Shown: positions 54,340 to 64,000 of the stretch, piece by piece
How positions within the stretch are numbered: the first letter of the stretch is position 1
Layout: each line of letters begins with the position of its first letter
Source: Meghimatium bilineatum
Taxonomy: Eukaryota > Mollusca > Gastropoda > Stylommatophora > Philomycidae
DNA: 64,000 nt
Reading direction: 5' to 3'
Assembly (NCBI GenBank): GCA_034231615.1
Contig: CM067307.1
Coordinates: forward strand, 2,213,647 to 2,277,646
The notes under the pieces: generated by a model
What the model saw: the letters and a program-made list of their open reading frames with translations, nothing else
Told to the model about the DNA's origin: nothing
Database searches by the model: none
Position numbers and translations under genes: made by a program

Positions 54340-54975
54340 TTTTTTTAACTAACTAACCAACCAACCACCCAATCAACAAACTAACTAACTAATCAACCAC
54401 CCCATCAACAAACTAACTAACCAACCACTAAATCACCAAACTACCTAACCAACCTACTACTCAATCAACATACTAACTAGCCAACCAACCAACCACGCAA
54501 TCAACAAAATAACAAAATAACCACCCAACCACCCAATCATCAAACTAACTAACTAACAAACCACCCTATCATCAAACTAATTAACTAACCAACCACCCAA
54601 ACTACAAACTAATTAACCAAACACCCAATCAACAAACTAGCTAACTTACCAACCATCCAATAAAAAACATATTCACCAACCATCCAATCAACAAACTAAC
54701 CAACAAACTTCCAAAACAATCAGCCAACTAGCTAATAAATTTTAGGAAACCGACAAACTAATTAACCAGCTATCTAACTAGTAAATTTCCCAACCAGCCA
54801 ACTAACTAACGAACCACCCGAACAATTATATGACTATTTAATCAATCAATTAATAATCCAACCAAGTATCCAACCAATAAAACAACATATAAAACAACCA
54901 ATAAAATTACCAATAAAACAACCAATTAATTGACTAACTAACGAAACAATCAATAAACAAATTAACTAGCAATGA
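54340..54975. repeat. Degenerate CTAAC/CAACC repeat region
   Basis: More than 600 bp built from ACTAACTAACCAACCACCCA-like blocks with ATCAACAA spacers, strongly strand-asymmetric (almost no G). It begins at the 5' truncation point of the LINE. Confidence 0.85.
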
Positions 54976-55295
54976 ATATTTTTTACAGAAAATATTAATC
55001 ATACAAAGAAAGATGTATTCTGTTTATCCATCTGTTTATTAATTTTTAAGCTGAAAAACACATTGACCTGTTACTGACCAATACAGTAATAACGTAGACT
55101 ATGTGCTTGTTTTACAAAATAAGCAGTTTTTCTTGTACAGATGTCGCATATCCTTCTCGACTAGATTATGGATTGACTCGAAATATAACAAAAATAATAA
55201 CAATCGATTTTCATGAAATTCATGCGTGTTTACGTAATGAAAGCGAGAAATAATAAAATTAACAAACATAATTTTTTCTGCATAAAATAGAGAAG
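54976..55295. other. Intergenic, nothing recognised
   Basis: AT-rich unique DNA between two repeats. Confidence 0.5.
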
Positions 55296-55475
55296 AAATA
55301 GACATCTACTAGACATAAACTAGAGAAGAAATAGACATCTACTAGATATAAACTAGAGAAGAAATAGACATCTACTAGACATAAACTAGAGAAGAAATAG
55401 ACATCTACTAGACATAAACTAGAGAAGAAATAGACATCTACTAGATATAAAATAGAGAAGAAATAGACATCTGTG
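55296..55475. repeat. 33-bp minisatellite, about 5.5 units
   Basis: Units of GAAATAGACATCTACTAGAC plus ATAAACTAGAGAA. Confidence 0.95.
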
Positions 55476-55689
55476 CAACATATTTTAGATGTATTATTGT
55501 TATATTCATGTTCAAACATTCGGATGATCTGAAGGTATCAGTTTTGGCAAATCGGACCAACCATTATACAAAAATCAACTGACAGTAAATGACATGTCAA
55601 TATAGTGAGACTTTTCACTTGTGGGAAACCTCACAGTATTTTATCTATACAATTATATTTCTTTTTGTGGTACAACATTCAGAGAATTC

Positions 55690-55800
55690 GGTCTTCTACA
55701 TCATACTGGGGGAGTCAACTGACCACCAACATTCTACATCATACTGAGGGAGTCAACTGACCACTAACATTCTACATCATACTGAGTCAACTGACCACGA
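55690..55800. repeat. About 41-bp tandem repeat, three units
   Basis: Units with TTCTACATCATACTGAGGGA and GTCAACTGACCAC. The third unit has lost GGGA. Confidence 0.9.
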
Positions 55801-56000
55801 AAGCTGAACATGGTCATAACTTCCAATGTGTACGTGATGCCTCGCCTACGAACCGGTGGTGCATGTGTTGTTGTGAAAAACAACTTTATGCAGATCGAGA
55901 CAATTCCTTGGATGAGACTAGGATCAGACAAACATTTCAGCTCTGCATACTTAGAAAATTCATTGGATTGCAGGTAATGCATAGTTGGCTACTACACTCA
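55801..56000. other. Intergenic, nothing recognised
   Basis: Short unique spacer. A 72-codon minus frame has no motif. Confidence 0.4.
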
Positions 56001-56004
56001 TACC

Positions 56005-56503
56005 AGTGACCATGGTCCAGGACTGGTTAATATAGACAGCTGACGGGGGAAAGTGATGCTTGGCAGGGAAGCTGAAGTGACCATGGTCCAGGACTGGTTA
56101 ATATAGACGGCTGACGGGGGAAAGTGATGCTTGGCAGGGAAGCTGAAGTGACCATGGTCCAGGACTGGTTAATATAGACGGCTGACGGGGGAAAGTGATG
56201 CTTGGCAGGGAAGCTGAAGTGACCATGGTACAGGACTGGTTAATATAGACGACTGACGGGGGAAAGTGATGCTTGGCAGGGAAGCTGAAGTGACCATGGT
56301 CCAGGACTGGTTAATATAGACAGCTGACGGGGGAAAGTGATGCTTGGCAGGGAAGCTGAAGTGACCATGGTCCAGGACTGGTTAATATAGACGGCTAACG
56401 GGGGAAAGTGATGCTTGGCAGGGAAGCTGAAGTGACCATGGTCCAGGACTGGTTAATATAGACGGCTGACAGGAAAGTGATGCTTGGAAGGGAAGCTGAA
56501 GAT
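56005..56503. repeat. 71-bp minisatellite, seven units
   Basis: Units starting GTGACCATGGTCCAGGACTG and ending GGCAGGGAAGCTGAA. Copies differ by only a few bases (for example GGCTGACGG/CAGCTGACGG/GGCTAACGG), indicating recent amplification. Relatively GC-rich for this window. Confidence 0.97.
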
Positions 56504-56634
56504 CACTCCAATTCTGAATGTTGTGAATGGTAAATTAGCAACACAACATTTTGAAATTAGCCCATTTTCATCAGGGTAATTGTCAATAAAAATATATCCA
56601 TCTAAGAGCTAAACTTCTGTGTATGAAATAAAGA

Positions 56635-56850
56635 TGTGTAGAAACCACACATTGCACATATGAAGTTAGAGAAACCACCACATTTCATATAGGAAGTTTG
56701 CACATAGGAAGTATGAGAAAGCACCACAATTGCACACATGAAGTAACTACGGGAAAGCACCAAATTGCACATGTGAAGTAAGTAAGGGAAAGTACCACAT
56801 TGCACATTTGAAGTTAGAGAAAGCACCAAATTGCACATGGGAAGTAAGAA
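56635..56850. repeat. 31-bp minisatellite, irregular
   Basis: About seven units with CACATTGCACATATGAAGTT and AGAGAAA, with frequent indels. Confidence 0.85.
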
Positions 56851-56959
56851 CTAATCTCGTGTAATTCCGGGACATTAATACAATAACAACAACAACTGGA
56901 CAATTTGTGAGACTCAACTAGGTTTTCCTTACTTTTTTGTGCGTTCTGAATGCGCTACT

Positions 56960-57375
56960 GCCGGAGACTGTGATCTAGTTATCTTCTGCCTGTGACTGTG
57001 ATCTAGTTATCTTCTGCCTGTGACTGTGATCTAGTTATCTTCTGCCTGTGACTGTGATCTAGTTATCTTCTGCCTGTGACTGTGATCTAGTTATCTTCTG
57101 CCTGTGACTGTGATCTAGTTATCTTCTGCCTGTGACTGTGATCTAGTTATCTTCTGCCTGTGACTGTGATCTAGTTATCTTCTGCTTGCGAATGTGGTCT
57201 AGTTTTCTTGTGACTGCGATTGTGGTCTAGTTATCTTGTGACTGCGATTGTGGTCTAGTTATCTTCTGCTTGCGAATGTGGTCTAGTTATCATGTTCCTG
57301 CGACTGTGCTCTAGTTATCTTCTGCCTGCGACTGTCATGTAGTTATCTTGTGTCTTCTACTGTGATCTATGTATC
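56960..57375. repeat. 28-bp minisatellite
   Basis: About eight perfect units of CTGTGATCTAGTTATCTTCT plus GCCTGTGA, followed by about six diverged units (GCTTGCGAATGTGGTCTAGT). Confidence 0.96.
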
Positions 57376-57504
57376 TTGATTATAACAGCTTATTATTATG
57401 AACTTCTCAGCCACAGAGCCAGTCTAGTACAGATAAATGTAATTGAGTTATCAAGTAACGTCACATAATAACGAATTCCCTTCAATACAGAGATGCGTCT
57501 GTGC

Positions 57505-57842
57505 ACGGGGGGGGGGGGGGGGGCTGCGTAGCGCTGTGGTTGGCCCAATTATGCACAAGGGGGGGGGGGGCTGCGCAGTGCTGTGGTTGGCCCAATTGTT
57601 TCACATGTGTGTTGTCCTAGGTTCATTCTCCAGTTGAAGCGGAAATAGTTTTAGATCGTAGCGGTTCCCGGGTCGTTCCAGATTACCGGATTGGCAACCG
57701 GATTAATCCGGAAAGTAAAGACTTCGAGGGAGAAGAGATGGCTACCGCCCTCATTTAGCAGTGGCACTGAAATGTGAGTTCGCTGAAATCTCACAACTCT
57801 ACGACGCTAATAAATGATATGGTTTTACTTTACTTTAACAGC
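57505..57842 (+). mobile_element. tRNA-derived SINE-like element with duplicated head
   Basis: A tRNA-like head (GCTGCGCAGTGCTGTGGTTG, then a B-box-like GGTTCATTCTCC) is followed by a non-tRNA body (CCGCCCTCATTTAGCAGTGG, GTGAGTTCGCTGAAATCTCA) and a TTTACTTTACTTTA tail. The first about 45 bp (G-run, GCTGCG..GTGCTGTGGTTGGC, CCAATT) occur twice, each preceded by a poly-G run (about 18 and 11 Gs). The SINE call rests on B box, body and tail; the family is unknown. Confidence 0.6.
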
Positions 57843-58012
57843 TTTGTGTAGTCAATGGTTGACTAGACATTTACTTGTTTAGTAACTTTCCCATAGTCTA
57901 GTCAATGGTTGACTATACACTTACTTGTTTAGTAACTGCTCCATTGTCTAGCCAATGGTTGACTATACACTTACTTGTTTAGTAACTGGCCCATAGTCTA
58001 GCCAATGATTGC
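57843..58012. repeat. 57-bp tandem repeat, three units
   Basis: Units with AGTCTAGTCAATGGTTGACT, ACACTTACTTGTTTAGTAAC. Confidence 0.9.
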
Positions 58013-58339
58013 CTACGTTACGGGTTTATTGATATTGATTGATATACAGTTAAAAAATGTGACGCGACTTGTTTTTATCTACTTTTATAATAGATGTTCG
58101 CTGATTGGACATCATTCAATCTATCGACTATATCCGCCTGATCATTAACTTCACGTGGTTACCTGAATTGCACTCACCTCATGATTCGCGAGGTGATAAA
58201 AGAGTTCAAGCTCAAAACAACATTTTTGGCAATAACTTGTGACAGGTTCATGAATATCTCGTGAAAATTAATAACACAAAATTCTCTGACAATATTATGG
58301 AATGCCTATAAAAGATTGAAGGTCATCGAAAAAATTAAG

Positions 58340-58670
58340 TTGAAAATTCAAGTACGGTTCATCGCACTAAATAAAAACCATACATTATCATTGGACGTTT
58401 ACAAACTGGACAATCGCAAAGTGTAGTGACCAGGCAATTTAATGTGGTTAGAAGCAGCATTAGTCGCCCTTCGGGACGATTTCAACAAACGGGCTCAGTG
58501 GCAGACCTACCGTTCAGTGGAAGACCCATATTTTAACTCCCGCCGAACACCACTTCATACTGCGATGTCACCTCAGAAATAGCTTTGCATCTGTGTCCTT
58601 CAAAGTCCACTCAATGACAGCAGCTCGTAAATGTCAGATCAAACGATCAGGAACAGGCTGTACAACACTG
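58340..58670 (+). pseudogene. Tc1-like transposase N-terminal fragment
   Basis: TGQSQSVVTRQFNVVRSSIS, RFQQTGSVADLPFSGRP and TPAEHHFILRCHLRNSFASV, KVHSMTAARKCQIKRSG across two or three frames match the paired-type helix-turn-helix region of Tc1 transposases (the G-x-S-x-x-x-VAR-F..S..TISR and TGS.D.PR.GRP motifs). The DDE catalytic core is absent: at about 58,685 the sequence switches to a LINE. TACAGTTAAAAAATGTGACG at 58,045 could be the left terminal repeat. Confidence 0.8.
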
Positions 58671-58684
58671 GTCTTTGGGATAGA

Positions 58685-59118
58685 ATACCCTACCCCAAAC
58701 TTGGACTTTAAGTAAAACAGCGGCAAAGAAGATCAACGCCTTCGAGCTGAAATGCTACAGAAAGATACTTAGAATATCATGGAAGGATAAAATCAGAAAC
58801 TCAGATATTATAAACACACTGAATATTCCAGAGTGTTGGTTACTAAACACAATAACAAAAAGAAAACTACGCCTGTTTGGTCATATAAAGAGACATAACT
58901 GTTTAGAGAGACAAATAATGGAGGGAAGAGTACCTGGGAAGAGGAGAACGGGGCAGACCAAGAAGACGATGGACTGACGACATTAAAGATAACATGAATA
59001 CATCGCTAGAAAATGCAAGCCACATCGCCCAAGACAGAGAGAGGTTCAGAGAGTTCATTGGGAAGACAACGTTCTGGAAGGAATACGTCACATGACACAT
59101 ATAAGAAAGAAGAAGCGA
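58685..59118 (+). mobile_element. LINE 3' end remnant with AAG tail
   Basis: TAAKKINAFELKCYRKILRI, SWKDKIRNSDIINTLNIPEC, LRLFGHIKRHNCLERQIMEG, RVPGKRRTGQTKK, then SLENASHIAQDRERFREFIG in the next frame. This is the canonical C-terminal order of RTE-like LINE proteins. It has a short AAGAAGAAG tail at about 59,105-59,114. Only two or three frameshifts, so a fairly recent fragment; the 5' end abuts Tc1 sequence. Confidence 0.85.
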
Positions 59119-60180
59119 TATTATCACAAAACAAACGTATTCATCTATGCAAGTTTACTTAATGACTGAATTATACTTTCATTAAATCAGATTATACTTA
59201 CTTTCTCTCACAGATAAATGGTCTTTTGTCTGTGCAGGGCAAATCGTTCCATCCCTTTTGAATATAAGAATTTATTTCAAGGCACTGTTCAACGTTACCT
59301 GTTCAAAATAAAAATGAACTATAAATAGATAGATCAGATAATGATATATATATATATAATAATAATAATAATAATATAACCCTTACCAGTGTCTGCTGAC
59401 GCTGTTATATCCGGAAATTATTGTTTCTAGTTTAGAATGGACTGCCTTAAGTTACTTCAACAATTTTTCCGTGTTACTATTGGCACAATTGTTTTACTTA
59501 TTTTTGGCTCTATATATGTATTTTGTCCAGTATATTATGTGTGAGAATATTTTGTCCTGGGATAATTTTGTGTTGTGATACTTTCTCTGAATATATTTTC
59601 TCCTGTGGATATTTTCTCTAGGGATATTTTGTCTTGAGGATATTTCATCGACTACATGTCAACTGGAACAGAATAGAGAGTAGCTCAGAGCTCACTCAAA
59701 GAAGATTTCGTTTTGGAGAGAATATGCCAAATCATAAACGGACTGTGCACCAGTGGTGATGGTTACATTCTCGTCTGTATTACGTGTTTGTCAGTCTGTA
59801 TAATTGAAACTTCAGAAAATACCTACCCTTGTTGTTAGGTTCTCCAGGATTCCAGTGGCTGTGTCTAGAGAAATCTCTGAAACTTGGAACCCACTCCCAT
59901 TGTCCAGGATGCAACCTTGAAGATCCCGCTACCCATGTTGACCCGACTGTGGACATAAGAAAACATATTATAGTGGTACGTGCTTGTAATTCGGTTATGT
60001 TTATGTTTATGTTTATGTTTATGTTTATGTTTACTTACACTTCCATGGTGTCCATTATTCATATTCGTCTATGTTTCACTACAAAAATTCAACGTTTTCA
60101 CCTAAAAGTCTTTATTAAATAATAATAAATACGACAGCTGTAAAACTGTATAACAATGATGAAATTTACGATGAACGCAC
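59119..60180. other. Intergenic with minor simple repeats
   Basis: TA/AAT run at 59,343-59,375, a degenerate GGATATTTT.TCT theme at 59.57-59.65 kb and a TTTATG run at 59,997-60,032. No gene recognised. Confidence 0.55.
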
Positions 60181-60189
60181 AAACTACCA

Positions 60190-60516
60190 GACTATTGGGA
60201 ACCCTACAAACAGCATTCAAAGTTAGGTACCATATTGGGAACCCTACAAACAGCATTCAAAGTTAGGTACCATATTGGGAACCCTACAAACAACATTCAC
60301 AGTAAGGTGCCATATTGGGAACCCTACAAACAACATTCAAACTAAAGTACCATATTGGGAACCCTACAAACAACATTCAAAGTTAGGTACCATATTGGGA
60401 ACCCTACAAACAACATTCACAGTAAGGTGCCATATTGGGAACCCTACAAACAACATTCAAACTAAAGTACCATATTGGGAACCCTACAAACAACATTCAA
60501 ACTAAAGTACCATATT
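60190..60516. repeat. About 40-bp minisatellite with a two-unit higher-order pattern
   Basis: About eight units with CATATTGGGAACCCTACAAA and CAACATTCA. Linkers alternate among AAGTTAGGTAC, CAGTAAGGTGC and AACTAAAGTAC, giving a repeated three-unit block. Confidence 0.95.
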
Positions 60517-60599
60517 CTCCGATAGTGCACATTCAACATAAAATTAAACACAGGTGTGTTCCACGTAAGCACTATGTCTAAAACACAGTAGTGTTCACT

Positions 60600-60965
60600 C
60601 TAAAACTCAGCTTTCACAGCGGTGTTCACTCTCTCTAAGAAAATGCGGTGTTCCCTTTCTCTAAGAAACTGAGGTGTTCACTCTATTTAAGAAACGGCGG
60701 TGTTCACTGTCTCTAAGAAACTGCGGTGTTCATTCCCTCTAAGAAACTGCGGTGTTCACTCTCTCTAAGAAATTGCGGTGTTCACTCTCTCTAAGAAACT
60801 GCGGTGTTCACTCTCTCTAAGAAACTGCTGTATTCACTCTGTCTAAGAAACTGCGGTGTTCACTCTCTCTAAGACACTGTGTCTTCACTCTGTCTAAGAA
60901 ACTGCGGTGTTCACTCTCTCTAAGACACTGTGTCTTCACTCTGTCTAAGACACAGCGGTGTAGAC
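60600..60965. repeat. 26-bp minisatellite
   Basis: About 14 units of GCGGTGTTCACTCTCTCTAA plus GAAACT. The right end has a paired variant with GTGTCTTCACTCTGTCTAAG. Confidence 0.95.
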
Positions 60966-61305
60966 TCTGTCGTGATGATGTATAGCTAGTGACATATCTG
61001 GAGACATTCGAGACTGACATTTCTGGGCAATAAGTTCATCCATTGATCTCTCTGTTCGCTGTCAATCTCTGCCAGACGTGCATTGTATAATTTACATGAT
61101 GACTGTGGGAGAAATAGTAGATTTGATATTAGAATAACGACATGCATGAACTGTATATGTATATATTCTTCATCTATTGCAACATTTCATTGGGTGAAAT
61201 GTTTAGCTGGTGGCGTCCTACTCCTCTCCAGTTGTACTTATTATTACAGATTAATTCTTCCAATCTCCCACAGAGAACGTAAACAAATAGTCTTTCATTA
61301 CTGCA
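60966..61305. other. Intergenic, nothing recognised
   Basis: Unique spacer before the SINE-like element. A 78-codon plus frame has no motif. Confidence 0.45.
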
Positions 61306-61309
61306 CGTT

Positions 61310-61505
61310 TTCCTGTTGATGAGTGCAGGGAGGCTGTTTGGCTGTGGAAATAAATGCCTCTTTGCCATAACTGTCGCCACGACGTATACATGAAGAATTG
61401 CTTATTTCACCTCCGAAAGACAACAATCATCCCTTCAGTTAATTAAACCCAGGACCTCAAGCTGCTTAGATCGGCGTTCTAGCCATACCGCCACGCGTAG
61501 AGATG
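61310..61505 (-). mobile_element. tRNA-derived SINE-like element (candidate)
   Basis: On the minus strand a tRNA-like head (GTGGCGGTATGGCTAGAACG, then GGTCCTGGGTTTAATTAACT as a weak B box) is followed by a body with GTCTTTCGGAGGTGAAATAA and GTCGTGGCGACAGTTATGGC. The sequence matches no other copy in the window, so the call is tentative. Confidence 0.45.
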
Positions 61506-61554
61506 TACACTGGACTATAGGAACCATTGTTATCAATATCGATACGACGAAAAC

Positions 61555-61780
61555 CAGCATTGTTTGGACATGTATGCCCACATGATTCAGTCAATCATAA
61601 ACAACACTGCATGGAATCGTTAATGGTGAAAGAGGCAGAGGAGGGTAAATAAAGAAATGGACAGACAACATCACGGACTGGACAGGACAAGATTCCTCCT
61701 CACTATTCTGCATCGTAGAACATGGAAGTCGCTAGAGGAATCTGTGTGTTGATACATACAATGTGGTACCCCTACCATCC
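61555..61780 (+). mobile_element. LINE 3' end remnant
   Basis: LFGHVCPHDSVN, then GERGRGG, IKKWTDNITDWTGQDSSSLF and a VVPLPS end. Same family as 62.94-63.20 kb (minus) and 13.78-14.08 kb (minus), recognised by the TDNI..WTGQD motif. Confidence 0.7.
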
Positions 61781-61799
61781 TGACAAGTTACATGTTTAT

Positions 61800-62112
61800 A
61801 GAACAACTTACTTCACCATCTGCTGAAACATACTTCACCATCTGCTGAAACATACTTCACCATCTGCTGAAACATACTTCACCATCTGCTGAAACATACT
61901 TCACCATCTGCTGAAACATACTTCACCATCTGCTGAAACATACTTCACCATCTGCTGAAACATACTTCACCATCTGCTGAAACATACTTCACCATCTGCT
62001 GAAACATACTTCACCATCTGCTGAAATATACTTCACCATCTGCTGAAATATACTTCACCATCTGCTGAAATATACTTCACCATCTGCTGAAATATACTTC
62101 ACCGTCTGCTGC
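61800..62112. repeat. 22-bp minisatellite
   Basis: About 14 units of TACTTCACCATCTGCTGAAA plus CA. The last four units carry TA instead of CA, a directional variant pattern. Confidence 0.97.
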
Positions 62113-62189
62113 CGATAGAGACGTAAATTGCACGACGATGACATGAGGTCTAATTTTCCTCACTCCCGGTTGTGACTCTTGAAATAATT

Positions 62190-62340
62190 TTGATAGTGTA
62201 TTGATATTGTCGTATGGATATTGTTGTATTGATATTGTCGTATGGATATTGTTGTATTGATATTGTCGTATGGATATTGTAGTATTGATATTGTCATTGA
62301 TATTCTCGTATTGATATTGTCAAATCAGTATTATCGTATT
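62190..62340. repeat. About 27-bp minisatellite, five units
   Basis: Units of GATATTGTCGTATGGATATT plus GTTGTATT, decaying rightwards. Confidence 0.93.
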
Positions 62341-62349
62341 ATGCTATTA

Positions 62350-62470
62350 AGGAGCACTATCAAGTTACAGGCTTGCATGTGGTGGTTAAATATCACCATC
62401 TAGTTACAGGCTTGCATGTGGTGGTTAAATATCACCATCTAGTTACAGGCTTTCATTTTGTTGGCTCGCT
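62350..62470. repeat. 45-bp tandem repeat, about 2.5 units
   Basis: Units with AGTTACAGGCTTGCATGTGG and TGGTTAAATATCACCATCT. Confidence 0.93.
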
Positions 62471-62484
62471 TGTGCATTTCAGGG

Positions 62485-62682
62485 CTCGAAAGGGGTGCAA
62501 AGAAAGTCAAAGGGAAGTGAGCAAGAGGTAGGCAGAGATACACGTGGGAGAGTAAGCTCATAATATGGACAAGTTACAGTCTAGCAGAGTGCACCACCAA
62601 AATAAGAGACAGGGGATGATGGATGTCTGTTACAGCCAAACTTCATTGCAGAGAAGACTGATGATGTTGATGATAACTAATG
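62485..62682 (+). mobile_element. RTE-like LINE 3' end, third copy
   Basis: AAAGGGAAGTGAGCAAGAGG, AGTCTAGCAGAGTGCACCAC and AGAGACAGG.GATG match the reverse complement of 24.63-24.80 kb. It ends in a degraded GATGATGTTGATGATAA tail. Only the last 200 bp are present. Confidence 0.8.
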
Positions 62683-62930
62683 AGGATAAATATTACCGCG
62701 GCTTCAAGCCAACCGACTCTCTCGGGATTGAATGCATAACAATAACCTTTGAATGCCTTCCATCCAATCAGGCAAGGGCTGCCACCGAAAACTAAAATGG
62801 AATATATAAAAAAATGTGTGAATATTTTCTAATAAACGAAATCCAAAAAGAGTTAGCGATTGTTCAGTACAGACATCTAGTTTTATATGTTCAATACACA
62901 CATCTAGTTTTATATGTTCAATCAATCAAT
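62683..62930. repeat. Spacer and short CATCTAGTTTTATATGT repeat
   Basis: CAGTACAGACATCTAGTTTT and ATATGTTCAATACACACATC occur twice here and again at 63.25-63.35 kb, on both sides of the LINE fragment at 62.94-63.20 kb. Confidence 0.7.
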
Positions 62931-62934
62931 AAAC

Positions 62935-63215
62935 CCGTAACCCTTCAGGGTCGTAGGGGTACCACATTAGATGCTTCAGCATACAGAGTCCTCCAGAGAA
63001 TTATACACTTAGCGATGCGGATGAGTGTGGAAATATCTTGCCGTGTCCATTCCTTGATGTTGTCTGTCTATGCCTTTATTTGTCCTCCTCTGCTTCTTCC
63101 ACTCTCGACAGTTACCTGCAGTATTGTTTTGAGAAGGAATCTTACCTGCATACATGTCCGAACCATGCTAGTTTTCGTCGTTTCACTATTGAAAGCAATG
63201 GCTCCTGAAATCCTG
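62935..63215 (-). mobile_element. LINE 3' end remnant inserted in a tandem repeat
   Basis: On the minus strand: LLKTILQVTVESGRSRG, TDNIKEWTRQDISTLIRIAK, LWRTLYAEASNVVPLRP. Best preserved C-terminus of the family also seen at 13.78 and 61.56 kb. One stop lies in the basic segment. It is flanked on both sides by the CATCTAGTTTTATATGT repeat. Confidence 0.8.
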
Positions 63216-63239
63216 CACACATCTCTACTTTATTTCTTA

Positions 63240-63700
63240 CGTACACAATATGTACAATACAGACATCTAGTTTTATATATTCAATACAAACATGTAGTTT
63301 TATATGTACACTAGAGACATGTAGTTAAATATGTTTAATACAGAAATCTTGTTTTATATGTAAAGTTAATCAACATTCTCCTCTAATTTTATACGTACAC
63401 GTAATTAACATTATCATCTAGTTTTGTGTGTACAAGTAATTTAACATCGTCATCTAGTTTTGTGTGTACAAGTAATTTAACATTGTCATCTAGTTTTGTG
63501 TGTACAAGTAATTTAACATCGTCATCTAGTTTTGTGTGTACAAGTAATTTAACATTCTTATATACTTTTATATGTACGTATAATTAATATTCTCGTTTAG
63601 TTTTACGTGTACATGTAATTAATATTCTCATCTTATTGTATACGTACACGTAAATTAAAAATATCTTCTACCTTTATATGCACACGTAATTATTTACATC
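63240..63700. repeat. Two related repeats based on CATCTAGTTTT
   Basis: First a 28-30-bp form (63.25-63.36 kb), then a 36-37-bp form with TCATCTAGTTTTGTGTGTAC and AAGTAATTTAACAT (63.41-63.56 kb, four close units), then decayed units to 63.70 kb. Confidence 0.85.
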
Positions 63701-63914
63701 AAACAACAATTTAAATATTTACCACACTGTGCATCTAGAAATAGCAGTAACACAATTCGTATCTAGGGAGCAGGATATACAATTATATTAACTTTACTTC
63801 ATTCATATATATATATATATATATACTAGATAGAACAAACATATACGATAAATCCATCGCACGCATACACACATGCACGCACACACATACACTTTATACA
63901 CCAAGAACCATCTA

Positions 63915-64000
63915 GATAAGTGGTTCTCAAACTTCATAATGACGTGACACTTTACTACAGTTTATTATATTCTGGTGACCCCAAACCAAAATATTATTTT
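63915..64000. mobile_element. hAT-like non-autonomous element, cut by the window edge
   Basis: AGTGGTTCTCAAACTTC at 63,920 and GGTGACCCCAAACC at 63,975 resemble the ends of widespread hAT-derived MITEs. The other end lies outside the window, so no target duplication can be checked. Confidence 0.45.

Noticed and set aside
53908-54348. A 146-codon plus-strand frame rich in Phe and Ser with membrane-like character
   Set aside because: It is antisense to the endonuclease/RT linker of the LINE and begins in a 17-bp repeat.

Overview
The window looks like intron- and repeat-dominated nuclear DNA from an animal, most likely a spiralian and plausibly a gastropod mollusc. It is AT-rich and has no operons or bacterial signals. 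It carries decayed non-LTR retrotransposons of several clades, Penelope-like elements, a Helitron helicase fragment, Tc1 and hAT remnants, and an exceptional density of minisatellites. The organism is inferred from the element mix, not shown directly. Only two ordinary host genes are convincing: a pair of rhodopsin-like seven-transmembrane (7TM) receptor genes on the minus strand (15,958-16,803 and 42,059-42,883).

Layout. 0-2 kb: end of an older repeat unit interrupted by a broken I-clade-like LINE. 2-4.4 kb: three minisatellites and a LINE 3' end. 4.46-18.2 kb is unit A and 34.4-44.5 kb is unit B, two diverged colinear copies of one segment, each holding one receptor gene. Unit A is interrupted by inverted minisatellites, a hAT MITE, a Penelope-like element, a LINE, a 0.5 kb TATC array and a GC-rich block. 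Unit B is interrupted by an RTE-like LINE, a second Penelope fragment and another LINE. 18.2-24 kb is almost all tandem arrays, including a 2.45 kb array with dozens of consensus 5' splice sites. 24.6-28.2 kb is a nested junction of an RTE-like LINE (591-codon open reverse transcriptase frame), a Helitron helicase fragment and a LINE with an RNase H. 28.5-34.4 kb holds an internally deleted LINE, a LINE remnant, arrays and a degenerate gene of an unnamed mobile-element family. 44.7-54.3 kb repeats pieces seen at 29.8, 20.1 and 23 kb and ends in a 2.4 kb LINE invaded by microsatellites. 54.3-64 kb is arrays, SINE-like elements and short LINE, Tc1 and hAT fragments.

Two themes tie the window together. 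First, the receptor exons are nearly identical between copies in membrane and cytoplasmic parts, even at silent sites, while the predicted extracellular loops differ strongly and the surrounding DNA is clearly more diverged. That is a mosaic of homogenised core and diversified ligand-facing loops. Second, many arrays have a single-copy or low-copy counterpart at the matching position of the paralogous segment, so the window records the birth of minisatellites from unique seeds. Most long open frames here are translations of tandem repeats and are not genes.
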